NCBI GenBank assembly: GCA_002428495.1
Contig: DIWR01000004.1
Span: 1 to 50,262 of the forward strand
Source of the DNA: Synergistaceae bacterium UBA6101
GTDB taxonomy: Bacteria; Synergistota; Synergistia; Synergistales; Synergistaceae
DNA: 50,262 nucleotides
Direction: 5' to 3'
Part shown: positions 16,472-25,454 of the stretch, one piece after another
How the letters are laid out: every line of letters begins with the position of its first letter
Numbering within the stretch: the first letter of the stretch is position 1
The notes under the pieces: model-generated
The model's database searches: none
Seen by the model: only the letters and a program-made list of their open reading frames with translations
Told to the model about the DNA's origin: nothing
Made by a program: the position numbers and the translations under genes

Positions 16472-18019
16472 TTGGATAGAAGAAGCGGAGTTTTGATGCA
16501 TTTGTCCTCTTTGCCCGGACCGTTTGGGACAGGAGGACTTGGAAGCAGCGCCGAACGTTTTGCAGATTTTCTCAGAAATTCAGGATTCAGAGTATGGCAG
16601 GTCCTTCCGACTTCGCCGATAGATGGTTCTTCCTGTTATTCTCCTTACAGCAGCAGATCTGCTTTCGCAGGCAGTCACATCTTCATAAGCCCCGAGAAAC
16701 TGGCTGAAGATGGGTTTTTAGATGCGGAAGAGATTGAAAGTTATCATTGCAGCGGTCCGGAATGTATTGCTGATCACGGCTATTCGACTGAACATCTGAA
16801 AAATTTGATCAGACTATCCTGGCTGCGTTTCAAAAATGAGCCGGGCAGATACGTCGCTGTTGCAGAAGACTACCGTCTCTTTGTTGAGAAAGAGAGATTC
16901 TGGCTTAGGGATTATGCACTTTTTACAGTGCTGAAAAAAGATTTTGAAGACCTTCCGTGGAATAAATGGCCGAAAGAATTTGCCCTGAGAGATAAAGATA
17001 CACTTGAAAACTACTCTTCCCAAAAAGAGAAAAGCAAGGAAATTGAGCTGATCTGCTTCGAACAGTTCATTTTTGACAGGCAGTGGAAAGCATTCCATGA
17101 ATACTGCCTTGACAGGGATATCAGATTAATGGGAGACATTCCTATGTTTGTCGCTTTTGACAGTTCGGACGTATGGTCAAATCAGGAATATTTTGACCTC
17201 GATCCTGAGGGATCCCCGAATAAAGTGGCGGGGGTCCCGCCTGACTATTTCAGCGCCAGCGGACAGAGATGGGGGAATCCTCTTTATAACTGGGAGATGA
17301 TGCGAAGGGACGGCTTCAGCTGGTGGACAGCCAGATTCAGGAAAGCGATCGAGCATTTTGACCTTATAAGGATAGATCATTTCAGGGGCTTTTCTGCGTG
17401 CTGGGCAGTGCCGGCAGACGAAGAAACGGCTGAAAACGGAGAATGGACTGAGACCCCCGGCAAAGAGCTTCTTGAAGCCCTGTCTGAAAATATTATGAAG
17501 GAGGGCATGGATGAATTGCCGCTCATAGCAGAGGATCTTGGCATCATTACAGACGATGTGAGAGAGCTTATGGCTGATTTTGGGCTTCCAGGAATGAAAG
17601 TCCTCCTGTTTGCCTTTGACGGCGATGTCGGATCCAGCCCGTATGCACCACATAACCACATTCCTGAATCTGTCGTTTATACTGGTACCCATGACAACAA
17701 CACAGTCAGGGGATGGTGGGAGAGCGAATCGGATGAGCGCTCAAGATCGCTTATCTCAGAATATACAGGACGAGACATCAACAAAGAGAATGTTTCGGAA
17801 GTATTTACCATGATGGCCCTTTCCTCAACATCGAAGCTTGCGATAATCCCGATGCAGGATATACTTGGACTTGGCGATTCCTGCCGGATGAACGTGCCGG
17901 GAGTTGTCCAAGGCAACTGGCTCTGGCGTATGAGCGGGGCTGATTTCGAAGCATTGACCCGGGCTGATTCGGATACAACCGTCCGTTTTAAAAGACTCAA
18001 TTCCCTTTTTGGAAGATAG
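16472..18019 (+). CDS. malQ: 4-alpha-glucanotransferase (amylomaltase)
   Basis: 515 residues of GH77. TTG start at 16472, 7 bases after a ggaggt site. Family motifs are present: LSSLPGPFGTG at the N-terminus, the nucleophile region IRIDHFRGF, the acid/base region AEDLGIITDDV, and YTGTHDNNTVRGWW. It transfers alpha-1,4-glucan segments between maltodextrins, acting with GlgB in glycogen/maltodextrin turnover. Its stop lies 19 bases before the chosen start of the next gene, so glgB-malQ and the phosphotransferase genes are probably one operon. Confidence 0.95.
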   Translation: MDRRSGVLMHLSSLPGPFGTGGLGSSAERFADFLRNSGFRVWQVLPTSPIDGSSCYSPYSSRSAFAGSHIFISPEKLAEDGFLDAEEIESYHCSGPECIADHGYSTEHLKNLIRLSWLRFKNEPGRYVAVAEDYRLFVEKERFWLRDYALFTVLKKDFEDLPWNKWPKEFALRDKDTLENYSSQKEKSKEIELICFEQFIFDRQWKAFHEYCLDRDIRLMGDIPMFVAFDSSDVWSNQEYFDLDPEGSPNKVAGVPPDYFSASGQRWGNPLYNWEMMRRDGFSWWTARFRKAIEHFDLIRIDHFRGFSACWAVPADEETAENGEWTETPGKELLEALSENIMKEGMDELPLIAEDLGIITDDVRELMADFGLPGMKVLLFAFDGDVGSSPYAPHNHIPESVVYTGTHDNNTVRGWWESESDERSRSLISEYTGRDINKENVSEVFTMMALSSTSKLAIIPMQDILGLGDSCRMNVPGVVQGNWLWRMSGADFEALTRADSDTTVRFKRLNSLFGR

Positions 18020-18038
18020 CAGAGGAGTTTTTTTCGGT

Positions 18039-19943
18039 ATGGGGCTCTCAGAACAGAGACTTTATTATGCAAAAAAAGATAACGACCGTAGGGAACTCAT
18101 TTTTTTTCTGATTTTGTTCGCCGTTATTTTTATCAAGTTTTACTTCCTTGAATATAAAATATCTATGCAGGTAACAAGACATCCTGCCTCTGCTGCATCG
18201 TCTGCAGGAATTGTCCTCTGTCTCACTGTTGCGGTCTCTCTCTTATGGAGGAAGATTAGGGCTTTTTCTGCTCTTACTGTCGATTTTCTGATCTCACTGC
18301 TTGCGGTAACAGATCTGCTGCACCTGCGTTATTACTCTGACATGTTCACCTTCATGAATATCGGTCTTTCCGCACAGGTGGGAGAGATCGCAGATTCTGT
18401 GGCGGCTCTCATACACCCCTCTGACTTTCTTTATTTTGCTGATATCCCGCTATTGCTCTTTTTTATACATATCTCGCGAAAGTTCAGATCAGTTCCCTTT
18501 TTTAGAAAAATTGGCGTAAAGCGCTTTCTTATCTCTCTGTTGCTGATCATTGTCGGAGCGCTGCCGGTAGGGTACAGGTTCCGGTCTTACGAGAAAAGGA
18601 TGCCGGCCGTACTGAGTTCTATGTGGGACAGGCCGGCTGTCAGCAATAACATCGGTGCACTGACATACCATCTTGCGGATGTTAAAAACGCGGCAGGCCA
18701 TTTTCTTTTCAGGGAGAAGCTCTCTGATTCACAAATATCTGAAGTGAAAAATTTTTTTGATGAAAAGAAGAGAGGAAAATCACCCGGATATCTAAACGGT
18801 TTCGCGAAGGGAAAAAACCTTATCGTGATCCAGGTCGAATCTCTCCAGCAATTTGTGATAGACCTGCGTATAAACGGAGCAGAAGTTACCCCCAACCTCA
18901 ACAGATTTGTAAGGGAGGCCGTATATTTCAGCGATATATACAGTCAGACTGCCTCCGGAAACAGTTCTGACGCTGAATTCATGGTCAATACCGGACTCTA
19001 TCCATCTGCGTCCGGAGTGGCATATACAAGGTTTGCAGGAAACCGGTATGAGGCTTTGCCACAGGTGCTGGCTGATATTGGATACGTCTCGTTGGCTCTT
19101 CACGGGGACAGGCCTGGATTCTGGAACAGGCACAGGATGTACCCTTCGATGGGATTCAGCCGTTTTATAAGTAAAAAAGACTTCATTGCTGATGAAAACA
19201 TCGGAATGGGCCTGAGTGATGCCAGTTTTTTCAGACAGAGCCTTGATGTCCTTGATAAGACCCAAAAGCCTTTTTATGCCTTTCTTATTACCTTAACGAG
19301 CCACTATCCATATAACTTCGACGGAATTTTCAAAGAGACAAAACTTAACACTTCACCGTTTGAAGGGACTCTGATGGGCAACTACCTTACGTCTATGAAG
19401 TATTTTGACGACCAGTTCAGAAGTTTCATTGAAGGGCTCAGGAAAAATGGACTTTTAGACAGCTCTGTTATAGCATTGTACGGGGATCACACGGCTATTC
19501 CCAGCTGGGACAGGAAGAGCCTTGAAAAACTTCTTGGCAGAAGTCTCAAAAATGACTGGGAATGGAAATATATGCAGCGTATACCTCTCGTGATAAAGAT
19601 CCCAGGCTTCCAGGCGCCACCGGAAGATATTAAGGGACCGGCAGGTCTTATAGACCTGCCTGATACTTTGGCTAATCTTATGAATTTTGAATTCAGCGCA
19701 GGATTTGGAACGAACCTTTTTGAAAATGAGAGAAGTGAGCCGGTCATATTCCGCAACGGTTCATTCATTACTGGCGGCGTCCTTGTAGAGCCCTCGTCAA
19801 GAAGTGCAAGAGAGATGCCTGAGGGCAAAGTTCTTGATTACGGCAAATATGCTCCGATGGCCGAAGAAGTTAAGAAACGTCTCAGTTACAGCGACTTGAT
19901 ACTTGAACATGACCTGGTGCCTGTGCTTGTGAGGGAAGATTAA
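18039..19943 (+). CDS. LTA-synthase-like phosphoglycerol/phosphotransferase, copy 1
   Basis: 634 residues. ATG 18039 is preferred (gaggag about 12 bases upstream); a TTG at 18009 would overlap malQ. About five membrane helices occupy residues 1-180, then an extracytoplasmic alkaline-phosphatase/sulfatase-fold domain. LtaS-like metal and active-site blocks are VIQVESLQ (E267), SGNSSDAEF (S309) and LYGDHT (D483, H484). The nucleophile position is Ser where Gram-positive LtaS has Thr. The relation to LtaS and OpgB-type phosphoglycerol transferases is by motif. The likely role is adding glycerol-phosphate or a similar group to an envelope glycan. It is paired with a near-tandem homologue 4 bases downstream. 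Confidence 0.8.
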   Translation: MGLSEQRLYYAKKDNDRRELIFFLILFAVIFIKFYFLEYKISMQVTRHPASAASSAGIVLCLTVAVSLLWRKIRAFSALTVDFLISLLAVTDLLHLRYYSDMFTFMNIGLSAQVGEIADSVAALIHPSDFLYFADIPLLLFFIHISRKFRSVPFFRKIGVKRFLISLLLIIVGALPVGYRFRSYEKRMPAVLSSMWDRPAVSNNIGALTYHLADVKNAAGHFLFREKLSDSQISEVKNFFDEKKRGKSPGYLNGFAKGKNLIVIQVESLQQFVIDLRINGAEVTPNLNRFVREAVYFSDIYSQTASGNSSDAEFMVNTGLYPSASGVAYTRFAGNRYEALPQVLADIGYVSLALHGDRPGFWNRHRMYPSMGFSRFISKKDFIADENIGMGLSDASFFRQSLDVLDKTQKPFYAFLITLTSHYPYNFDGIFKETKLNTSPFEGTLMGNYLTSMKYFDDQFRSFIEGLRKNGLLDSSVIALYGDHTAIPSWDRKSLEKLLGRSLKNDWEWKYMQRIPLVIKIPGFQAPPEDIKGPAGLIDLPDTLANLMNFEFSAGFGTNLFENERSEPVIFRNGSFITGGVLVEPSSRSAREMPEGKVLDYGKYAPMAEEVKKRLSYSDLILEHDLVPVLVRED

Positions 19944-19947
19944 AAAA

Positions 19948-21861
19948 ATGCGCATCCTGCCCGTAAAAGAAATGGAATGCAGCGAAAAAGAACTTAGGAT
20001 ACTGATCCTTATGACACTATTGGTCTGGATCAAATTTTTTGTTGTCGATTACATGATAGCAGATGTCCTCAACTGGCCTTCGTTTGGCACTATGAAGATC
20101 CATCCGGTGAGGCACGCGCTCCGTGCGCTTGCTGTTGCAGTCCCTTCCCTGGGAGCGATCCTTTCTGTAATTATACCCGTTTCCCTTGTCCCGGCTAAAT
20201 ACAGGGGCAGGACTCTGCTGATAATTGACGTACTTTTTTCGATCCTTGTCCTTACAGATATTCTCTTTATCAGATATTACTCAGACATCTTCATATTTCA
20301 CGATGTACTCCTTCTTCCCCAGACCGGGCTGATCGCAAAATCCATATGGTCACTGCTCAAACTATGGGATGTGCTGACTTTTGCAGAAATCCCGATACTG
20401 TTCTGGCTGCTGAAGAAAGAACACATTGCACTGTGTTTCTCAGAAATAACAGCTAAAAGGATAGGGATATCTCTCCTCATACTCATTTTTGCTGTCTTTG
20501 TGCAGATAGCCGCGGGGTACAGGCTCAGGGAACAAAGGCCGAACATAATGAGTGCCATGTATGACAGACTTTCAGTCTGCGCTTGGGTCAGCGCAGCGTC
20601 CTTCCACTGGGGAGATGTGATCTCCCTCATGGTCAGGGCATTTGAACCTGATCTTGTTCCGGAGCAGAAGATCGATGAACTGCGCGGGTGGTTCAACGGC
20701 AGGGTTAAGAATAATAATCCTTCGCCTGCCAGGGGCAAAAACCTGATAATGATACAATGTGAGGCTCTCCAGCAGTTTATAGTGGGAATGAAGATCAACG
20801 GAACAGAAGTCACTCCCAATTTGAATCGTTTTGCCGAGAACTCCCTTTATTTCCCAAATGCTTGGGACCAGACAGCGGGCGGCCTGAGCAGCGATTCGGA
20901 GTTCATGGCCAACACAGGGTTCTTCCCGTCTGCGTCAGGTGCTGCATATACCAGGTTTGCAAACAACAGTTACAATTCCCTGGCCAGAGCGCTCAAAAAA
21001 ATTGGCTACAGCACTTTTGTTATACAAGGGACCTTCAGCTCATTTTGGAACTGTCACAGGATGCACCCCAAGCTATATTTCGACAGGCAGTACAGCCGCA
21101 ATACCTTCCCAAAAGGAGAGGTCATAGGGTTGGGACTGAGCGACAGGACGATATTTACTGAGGCCCTGAATGTTTTCAAAAAGACAAAAGGTCCTTTTTA
21201 CGGTTTTATTGTGACGCTGAGCGGACACCATCCCTATAACTTTGAAGGCCTTGACGACGGGTCGTTCCCGCTGCCGGAAGAGATGAGGAAGACTCTCCTT
21301 GGCGATTACATAATAGCGATGAACTACTTTGACAGCGAGCTTGGCAGATTCCTGGAGGGATTGAAGGCCTCGGGCCTGGACAAAAAAAGCCTGATCGTAC
21401 TGTATGGTGACCACTCTGCGATCCCGATAGCGTACAAGGAAGAGATGGAGAAACTGACAGGAAAGAAGATCGAAGAGTCGGTTGAATGGAAGGAGACAAG
21501 GAGAGTGCCGCTGATTTTCCACATCCCGGGTGCGAAGGCAAAAAAGGGAACCATATTTACAGACACGGGACAGATGGATATAATGCCGACGGTTGCAGGA
21601 CTGCTTGGTATAAAGATAGGCACATACTTCGGAAAAGACCTCTCTCTTGAAAACGGCCCATACCCTGTAATTTTCCGCAATGGTTCATATATTATTGACG
21701 GAGTCTTTGTGGAGCCTGCCGTAAAACGAGCCACAAGGACAGTTACGCATCAATCAATAGATGCCTCAGAATATGACGAAATTACTAAGGAAGTAGATAT
21801 TATCCTGAGCTATAATGATATTATTCTCGAAAAAAATCTTATAAATGATATTATCGATTAA
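19948..21861 (+). CDS. LTA-synthase-like phosphoglycerol/phosphotransferase, copy 2
   Basis: 637 residues, the same layout as the preceding gene: five N-terminal membrane helices, a short linker, and a sulfatase-fold domain with IQCEALQ (E272), GGLSSDSEF (S314) and LYGDHS (D488, H489). The two proteins align through almost their whole length but have diverged, so this is an old duplication or two enzymes with different acceptors. Both keep serine at the nucleophile position. The start ATG lies 4 bases after the previous stop; an ATG at 19972 is an alternative. A GT2 glycosyltransferase follows 85 bases later. Confidence 0.8.
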   Translation: MRILPVKEMECSEKELRILILMTLLVWIKFFVVDYMIADVLNWPSFGTMKIHPVRHALRALAVAVPSLGAILSVIIPVSLVPAKYRGRTLLIIDVLFSILVLTDILFIRYYSDIFIFHDVLLLPQTGLIAKSIWSLLKLWDVLTFAEIPILFWLLKKEHIALCFSEITAKRIGISLLILIFAVFVQIAAGYRLREQRPNIMSAMYDRLSVCAWVSAASFHWGDVISLMVRAFEPDLVPEQKIDELRGWFNGRVKNNNPSPARGKNLIMIQCEALQQFIVGMKINGTEVTPNLNRFAENSLYFPNAWDQTAGGLSSDSEFMANTGFFPSASGAAYTRFANNSYNSLARALKKIGYSTFVIQGTFSSFWNCHRMHPKLYFDRQYSRNTFPKGEVIGLGLSDRTIFTEALNVFKKTKGPFYGFIVTLSGHHPYNFEGLDDGSFPLPEEMRKTLLGDYIIAMNYFDSELGRFLEGLKASGLDKKSLIVLYGDHSAIPIAYKEEMEKLTGKKIEESVEWKETRRVPLIFHIPGAKAKKGTIFTDTGQMDIMPTVAGLLGIKIGTYFGKDLSLENGPYPVIFRNGSYIIDGVFVEPAVKRATRTVTHQSIDASEYDEITKEVDIILSYNDIILEKNLINDIID

Positions 21862-21946
21862 TGGGTAAGCATTTGAAGCCTTCACCAAAGGCAATAAATT
21901 TTTTGAAGGTCTTTTTCTGTGCTCTTTTGCTGGAGGAATGAAGTAA

Positions 21947-23266
21947 ATGGAAGGTTCACAGGAATTGGTATACTGGTTTATATGGTGGGGATGGTGGATA
22001 CTGCAGTTTGTCCTCTATTCTTTGCTTGCCCTCCTTATGAGCGATGGAGTCTACCAGATAATCGTAAGCATAAGGGGATTCTGGAACCAGAAAGAGATGC
22101 CGCGGGCAAAACGCTACCGCAGGTTCATTGTGCTTATTCCGGCACATAACGAAGCCCAGGTCATATCGCCCCTTCTTAAGAGCCTGGATGAACAGAACTA
22201 TCCTAAAAACTGTTACACAGTATATGTATCGTGCGACAACTGTCAGGACAATACTGCCGAACTTGCCAGAACAAACGGCGCGGTGGCCATTGAACGGTTT
22301 GACAAAGAGCGAAACGGCAAGACATGGAATGTAAAATGGGCACTTGGACAGTTGCCTATGGACAAAGCTGATGCACTTGCGATGTTCGATGCGGACAACC
22401 TTGTCGATGTCAACTTTCTGATGAATATGAACAACTATATGGAACTGCACCCTGAGGCGGAGGCAATACAGGGCGTTCTGGACGTTAAGAACCCTGACGA
22501 CAACTGGCTGACAAGATCTTATGCGCTTGCTTACTGGTTTTCAAACAGGTTCTGGCAGCTTGCAAGGGGGCTTTGGGGACTCTCATGCACGCTTGGAGGG
22601 ACAGGGCTGGTCATCAGGGCTGCAACACTTGAAAGGATCGGCTGGGACCTTGAAAGCCTTACAGAGGACCTGGAGATGTCCACAAGGCTGATCCTATCGG
22701 GCAGCAGGGTGCACTGGAACGACGCAGCGGTGATTTATGATGAAAAACCACAGAGCATGGCTATTTCAAAGCGTCAGAGAACGAGATGGATGCAGGGCCA
22801 TTACTGGGTGTTCTGGCACTACGGGAGAGATGCGCTGAAGTCTTTCTTCGTAACGAGGAAGCTTCAGTACCTTGACCTCTTTCTCTATCTGCTTGCCCCG
22901 GCTAAATCATGTCTGGGAATAATAATAATGATTGCGGGTATGGCATATACTCTTATAAACAATATGGTCCTTTTTCCGACCGTGTCCGAAAGCACTCCCC
23001 AGACGATGATCGACTGGGTGCTCTTTTTCGGACTTCCGATATTTTTCATCATCGCCTTTTGCCTGATATGCGTGATAGTAGGTCCTTCAATGCACGAGAA
23101 AAAATTTACGCTGAGATATGTGAAGGATACCTTTGCATATTTCTGGTTCGGGCTCACATGGATACCGATAATTTTCAAGGCCGCCTTTCTGGCAAAAGAC
23201 CAGGGGACCTGGGTAAAGACAGAACATACCAGGGGGATCTCCCTGGAAGATGTAGCAAAGAAATAG
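21947..23266 (+). CDS. processive family 2 glycosyltransferase, membrane-bound
   Basis: 439 residues. One or two N-terminal helices precede a GT2 catalytic domain with the processive-enzyme signature: D97 (SCDNCQD), DAD at 148-150 (MFDADN), ED at 240-241 (LTEDLEMS) and QRTRW at 277-281. Three or four C-terminal helices follow. This is the arrangement of BcsA/IcaA/OpgH-type polymerising transferases, which make and extrude a beta-linked glycan. ATG at 21947 with an aggaatgaag site. Next to two phosphotransferases it suggests synthesis and decoration of a surface or periplasmic glycan; the polymer is unknown. Confidence 0.85.
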   Translation: MEGSQELVYWFIWWGWWILQFVLYSLLALLMSDGVYQIIVSIRGFWNQKEMPRAKRYRRFIVLIPAHNEAQVISPLLKSLDEQNYPKNCYTVYVSCDNCQDNTAELARTNGAVAIERFDKERNGKTWNVKWALGQLPMDKADALAMFDADNLVDVNFLMNMNNYMELHPEAEAIQGVLDVKNPDDNWLTRSYALAYWFSNRFWQLARGLWGLSCTLGGTGLVIRAATLERIGWDLESLTEDLEMSTRLILSGSRVHWNDAAVIYDEKPQSMAISKRQRTRWMQGHYWVFWHYGRDALKSFFVTRKLQYLDLFLYLLAPAKSCLGIIIMIAGMAYTLINNMVLFPTVSESTPQTMIDWVLFFGLPIFFIIAFCLICVIVGPSMHEKKFTLRYVKDTFAYFWFGLTWIPIIFKAAFLAKDQGTWVKTEHTRGISLEDVAKK

Positions 23267-23326
23267 AGGATGAAGGATATAAAAGATGTTTAGGGGGGCG
23301 CCAAGATAAATACACAGTTCGAACTA

Positions 23327-24592
23327 TTGACAGTCAGACGATTCCTCCCGCTTTTCCTTACACAGTTTTTCGGGGCATTCAACGACAATCTGTTCAAGAA
23401 TGCCCTTGTCATACTGATCACATTCAGGCTTGCAGATGAATACGGACTGAACGCACGGCTGCTCATAACCTCCATCGCAGGTCTCTTCATACTTCCTTTT
23501 TTTCTTTTCTCTTCGACAGCCGGACAACTGGCTGACAAGTATGAAAAGGCCTTCCTTATAAGGATCATCAAATTTGTTGAGATAGTCCTGATGGTACTCA
23601 CCGCGGCCGCCTTTACCTTTTTGAACCTTTGGGGTCTGATAATACTCCTCTTTTTTATGGGAGCCCAGTCGGCCTTTTTCGGACCGCTGAAATTCAGCAT
23701 ACTTCCCCAGCACCTGAATGAAAACGAACTTGTCGCAGGCAACGGCCTTGTAAGCGCCGGTACATACATAGCGATCCTCTCGGGAACGCTCTGCGGGGGC
23801 CTGTTCATTCTTCACCCTGCAGGAAGGGCGTTTATTTCAGCCGGAGTTGTCGGAGTGGCGACCCTGGGTTTTATCGCGAGCCTTCTGATACCCAAGGCAG
23901 GACCCTCCGTTCCCGGAATGAAGATAGACTGGAATCCCTTCAGGTCAACGATGGACATAATCTCCTATGTGAGACCGAACGTGATAGTTTTCAGGTCGAT
24001 CCTGGGCATCAGCTGGTTCTGGTTTCTGGGCTCAGTCTTCCTCTCGCAGTTCCCTACCTTTTCAAAGGACATACTGGGAGGAAACGAAGAGGTATCAACG
24101 CTCTTCCTTGTCGTATTCTCTGTTGGCGTAGGTCTTGGTTCGACCCTCTGCAACAGGCTTCTTAAGGGAAAGATCTCTGCCAGGCTGGTCCCATTCGGGT
24201 GCATAGGCATGACGGCTGCCATTCTTCTGCTTTATTTTTTCAGTCTGACAGTGCCAAAGACAGGCGAGCTCGCGGGTGTAACGGAGTTTATATCAGAACC
24301 GGGCTCCTGGGGAGTGATATTTTCTTTCCTCATGCTTTCAGCTTCGGGAGGCATCTTCAGCGTTCCCATGTACGCTCTGATGCAGTCCAGGAGTTCTGAC
24401 GAGCACAGGGCAAGGGTCATCGCCTGCCTCAACATAACAGACTCTTTCGGAATGGTGCTTTCTGCTGTTTTTGTAGCTTTGATGCTGATGTTTAAGATAT
24501 CTATAATCAATATTTTCCTTATAATTGGTATCGTCAATCTCTTGATAACACCTCTACTGAGCAGACTGGCGAGGGATGAAGATGGTCACTGA
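23327..24592 (+). CDS. MFS transporter, LplT/Aas-type lysophospholipid-transporter-like
   Basis: 421 residues from TTG 23327, about 12 helices. The opening LPLFLTQFFGAFNDNLFKNA and GPLKFSILPQHL with NGLVSAGTYIAILSG are typical of the LplT group and of the MFS half of fused Aas-type proteins. Homologues that I recall begin a few residues earlier with a QFxLLxxRRF stretch. Here the same reading frame encodes NTQFELLTVRRF behind a strong aggggggcg site, but with ATA (23306) in the place of a start. So the true start may be ATA 23306. It overlaps the next gene by 11 bases. It would flip lysophospholipids inward or move another lipid-like substrate. Confidence 0.82.
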   Translation: MTVRRFLPLFLTQFFGAFNDNLFKNALVILITFRLADEYGLNARLLITSIAGLFILPFFLFSSTAGQLADKYEKAFLIRIIKFVEIVLMVLTAAAFTFLNLWGLIILLFFMGAQSAFFGPLKFSILPQHLNENELVAGNGLVSAGTYIAILSGTLCGGLFILHPAGRAFISAGVVGVATLGFIASLLIPKAGPSVPGMKIDWNPFRSTMDIISYVRPNVIVFRSILGISWFWFLGSVFLSQFPTFSKDILGGNEEVSTLFLVVFSVGVGLGSTLCNRLLKGKISARLVPFGCIGMTAAILLLYFFSLTVPKTGELAGVTEFISEPGSWGVIFSFLMLSASGGIFSVPMYALMQSRSSDEHRARVIACLNITDSFGMVLSAVFVALMLMFKISIINIFLIIGIVNLLITPLLSRLARDEDGH

Positions 24593-25229
24593 TATTGAAA
24601 TGCGAAAAGAAATTATAAAGACGGGCATCCTCCTTTTAGAAAAAGGCCTGATACAGGGCACCGGAGGCAACATAAGCTGCCGGACAAAAAAAGGTATTCT
24701 CATAACACCGAGCGGTATGGACTACAGTGCCCTGGTCCCGGAAGATCTGGTGCTTCTGGACCCCGAAGGAAAAGTGGTTGAAGGCGCAAGAAAACCGTCC
24801 ATAGAAAAAGAGATGCACATGAAGATATACCAGTTGAGAAAAGACATAAACGCTGTGATACACACGCATTCCGTATACGCCACGGCACTGGCAGCCGCCA
24901 GACAGCCCCTTTGCCCGATCACGGACAATCAGGTCGCTCTTTTTGGCGGAACTGTGCCTGTTGCAGACTATGCTCCGATAGGAACAGAAGAGCTTGCTCA
25001 GAGCGCTGCCCGCTCTCTTGCAGGGGGAAGCGCAGTTCTTCTCTCAAACCATGGCGCACTGTGTGTTGGTGAGGATCTGGGGGAAGCGCTGATAAGATGT
25101 GAGATGCTTGAGGTCTTTTCAAAAATATATATCCTTGCCAAAGCCGCAGGGGGTGGAGCAGTGCTGTCTGACGAGCAGGTCAGATGCGAAGCGGATGATC
25201 TAAGGAAAAGATATGGGCAGAACAGATGA
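24582..25229 (+). CDS. class II aldolase (L-fuculose-phosphate aldolase-like)
   Basis: 215 residues from ATG 24582, 6 bases after gaggg; ATG 24576 is too close to that site. Zinc-aldolase motifs are present: GTGGNIS (26-32), TPSG, catalytic Glu in KPSIEKEMH (E75), zinc ligands HTH (H94, H96) and NHG (H157). It would split a ketose-1-phosphate into dihydroxyacetone phosphate and an aldehyde; relatives also include MtnB dehydratases and ribulose-5-phosphate epimerases. It overlaps the MFS gene by 11 bases. A promoter and TPP riboswitch separate it from the thiamin genes, so it belongs to the upstream unit. Confidence 0.85.
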   Translation: MVTDIEMRKEIIKTGILLLEKGLIQGTGGNISCRTKKGILITPSGMDYSALVPEDLVLLDPEGKVVEGARKPSIEKEMHMKIYQLRKDINAVIHTHSVYATALAAARQPLCPITDNQVALFGGTVPVADYAPIGTEELAQSAARSLAGGSAVLLSNHGALCVGEDLGEALIRCEMLEVFSKIYILAKAAGGGAVLSDEQVRCEADDLRKRYGQNR

Positions 25230-25248
25230 TCTGATGCTGTAACAGTCC

Positions 25249-25278
25249 TTGCAGAAACATTCGCTTCGGAGCTATAAT
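25249..25278 (+). promoter_or_regulatory. promoter of the thiamin salvage operon
   Basis: TTGCAG 25249-25254, 18-base spacer, TATAAT 25273-25278, just ahead of the riboswitch. Confidence 0.65.
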
Positions 25279-25296
25279 ACATGGACAATTGAATAT

Positions 25297-25377
25297 TCGG
25301 GGAGCTTGCATGGCAGGCTGAGAGGAAGTAATCGACTTCGACCCTGGACCTGATTTGGATAATGCCAACGTAGGGAA
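25297..25377 (+). ncRNA. TPP riboswitch (THI element)
   Basis: The conserved blocks are all present: ggggagc, ggctgagagga, gaccctggacctga, and the 3' block ggataatgccaacgtaggga. The element lies between a good promoter and an intrinsic terminator, upstream of cytX, so thiamin pyrophosphate should switch off cytX-thiM-thiE-thiD by premature termination. Confidence 0.95.
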
Positions 25378-25398
25378 CGCACTAAATTGCAAGATTTA

Positions 25399-25437
25399 GC
25401 GGGGAGCGCGGAGGTGGCGTTTCCCGCTTTTTATTTT
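25399..25437 (+). terminator. riboswitch-controlled terminator (expression platform)
   Basis: gcggggagcgc (25399-25409) pairs with gcgtttcccgc (25417-25427) with two wobbles, followed by tttttatttt. A competing small hairpin ctaaat/atttag lies directly before it. cytX starts 18 bases after. Confidence 0.8.
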
Positions 25438-25454
25438 GGGATGGGGGAAATGAT

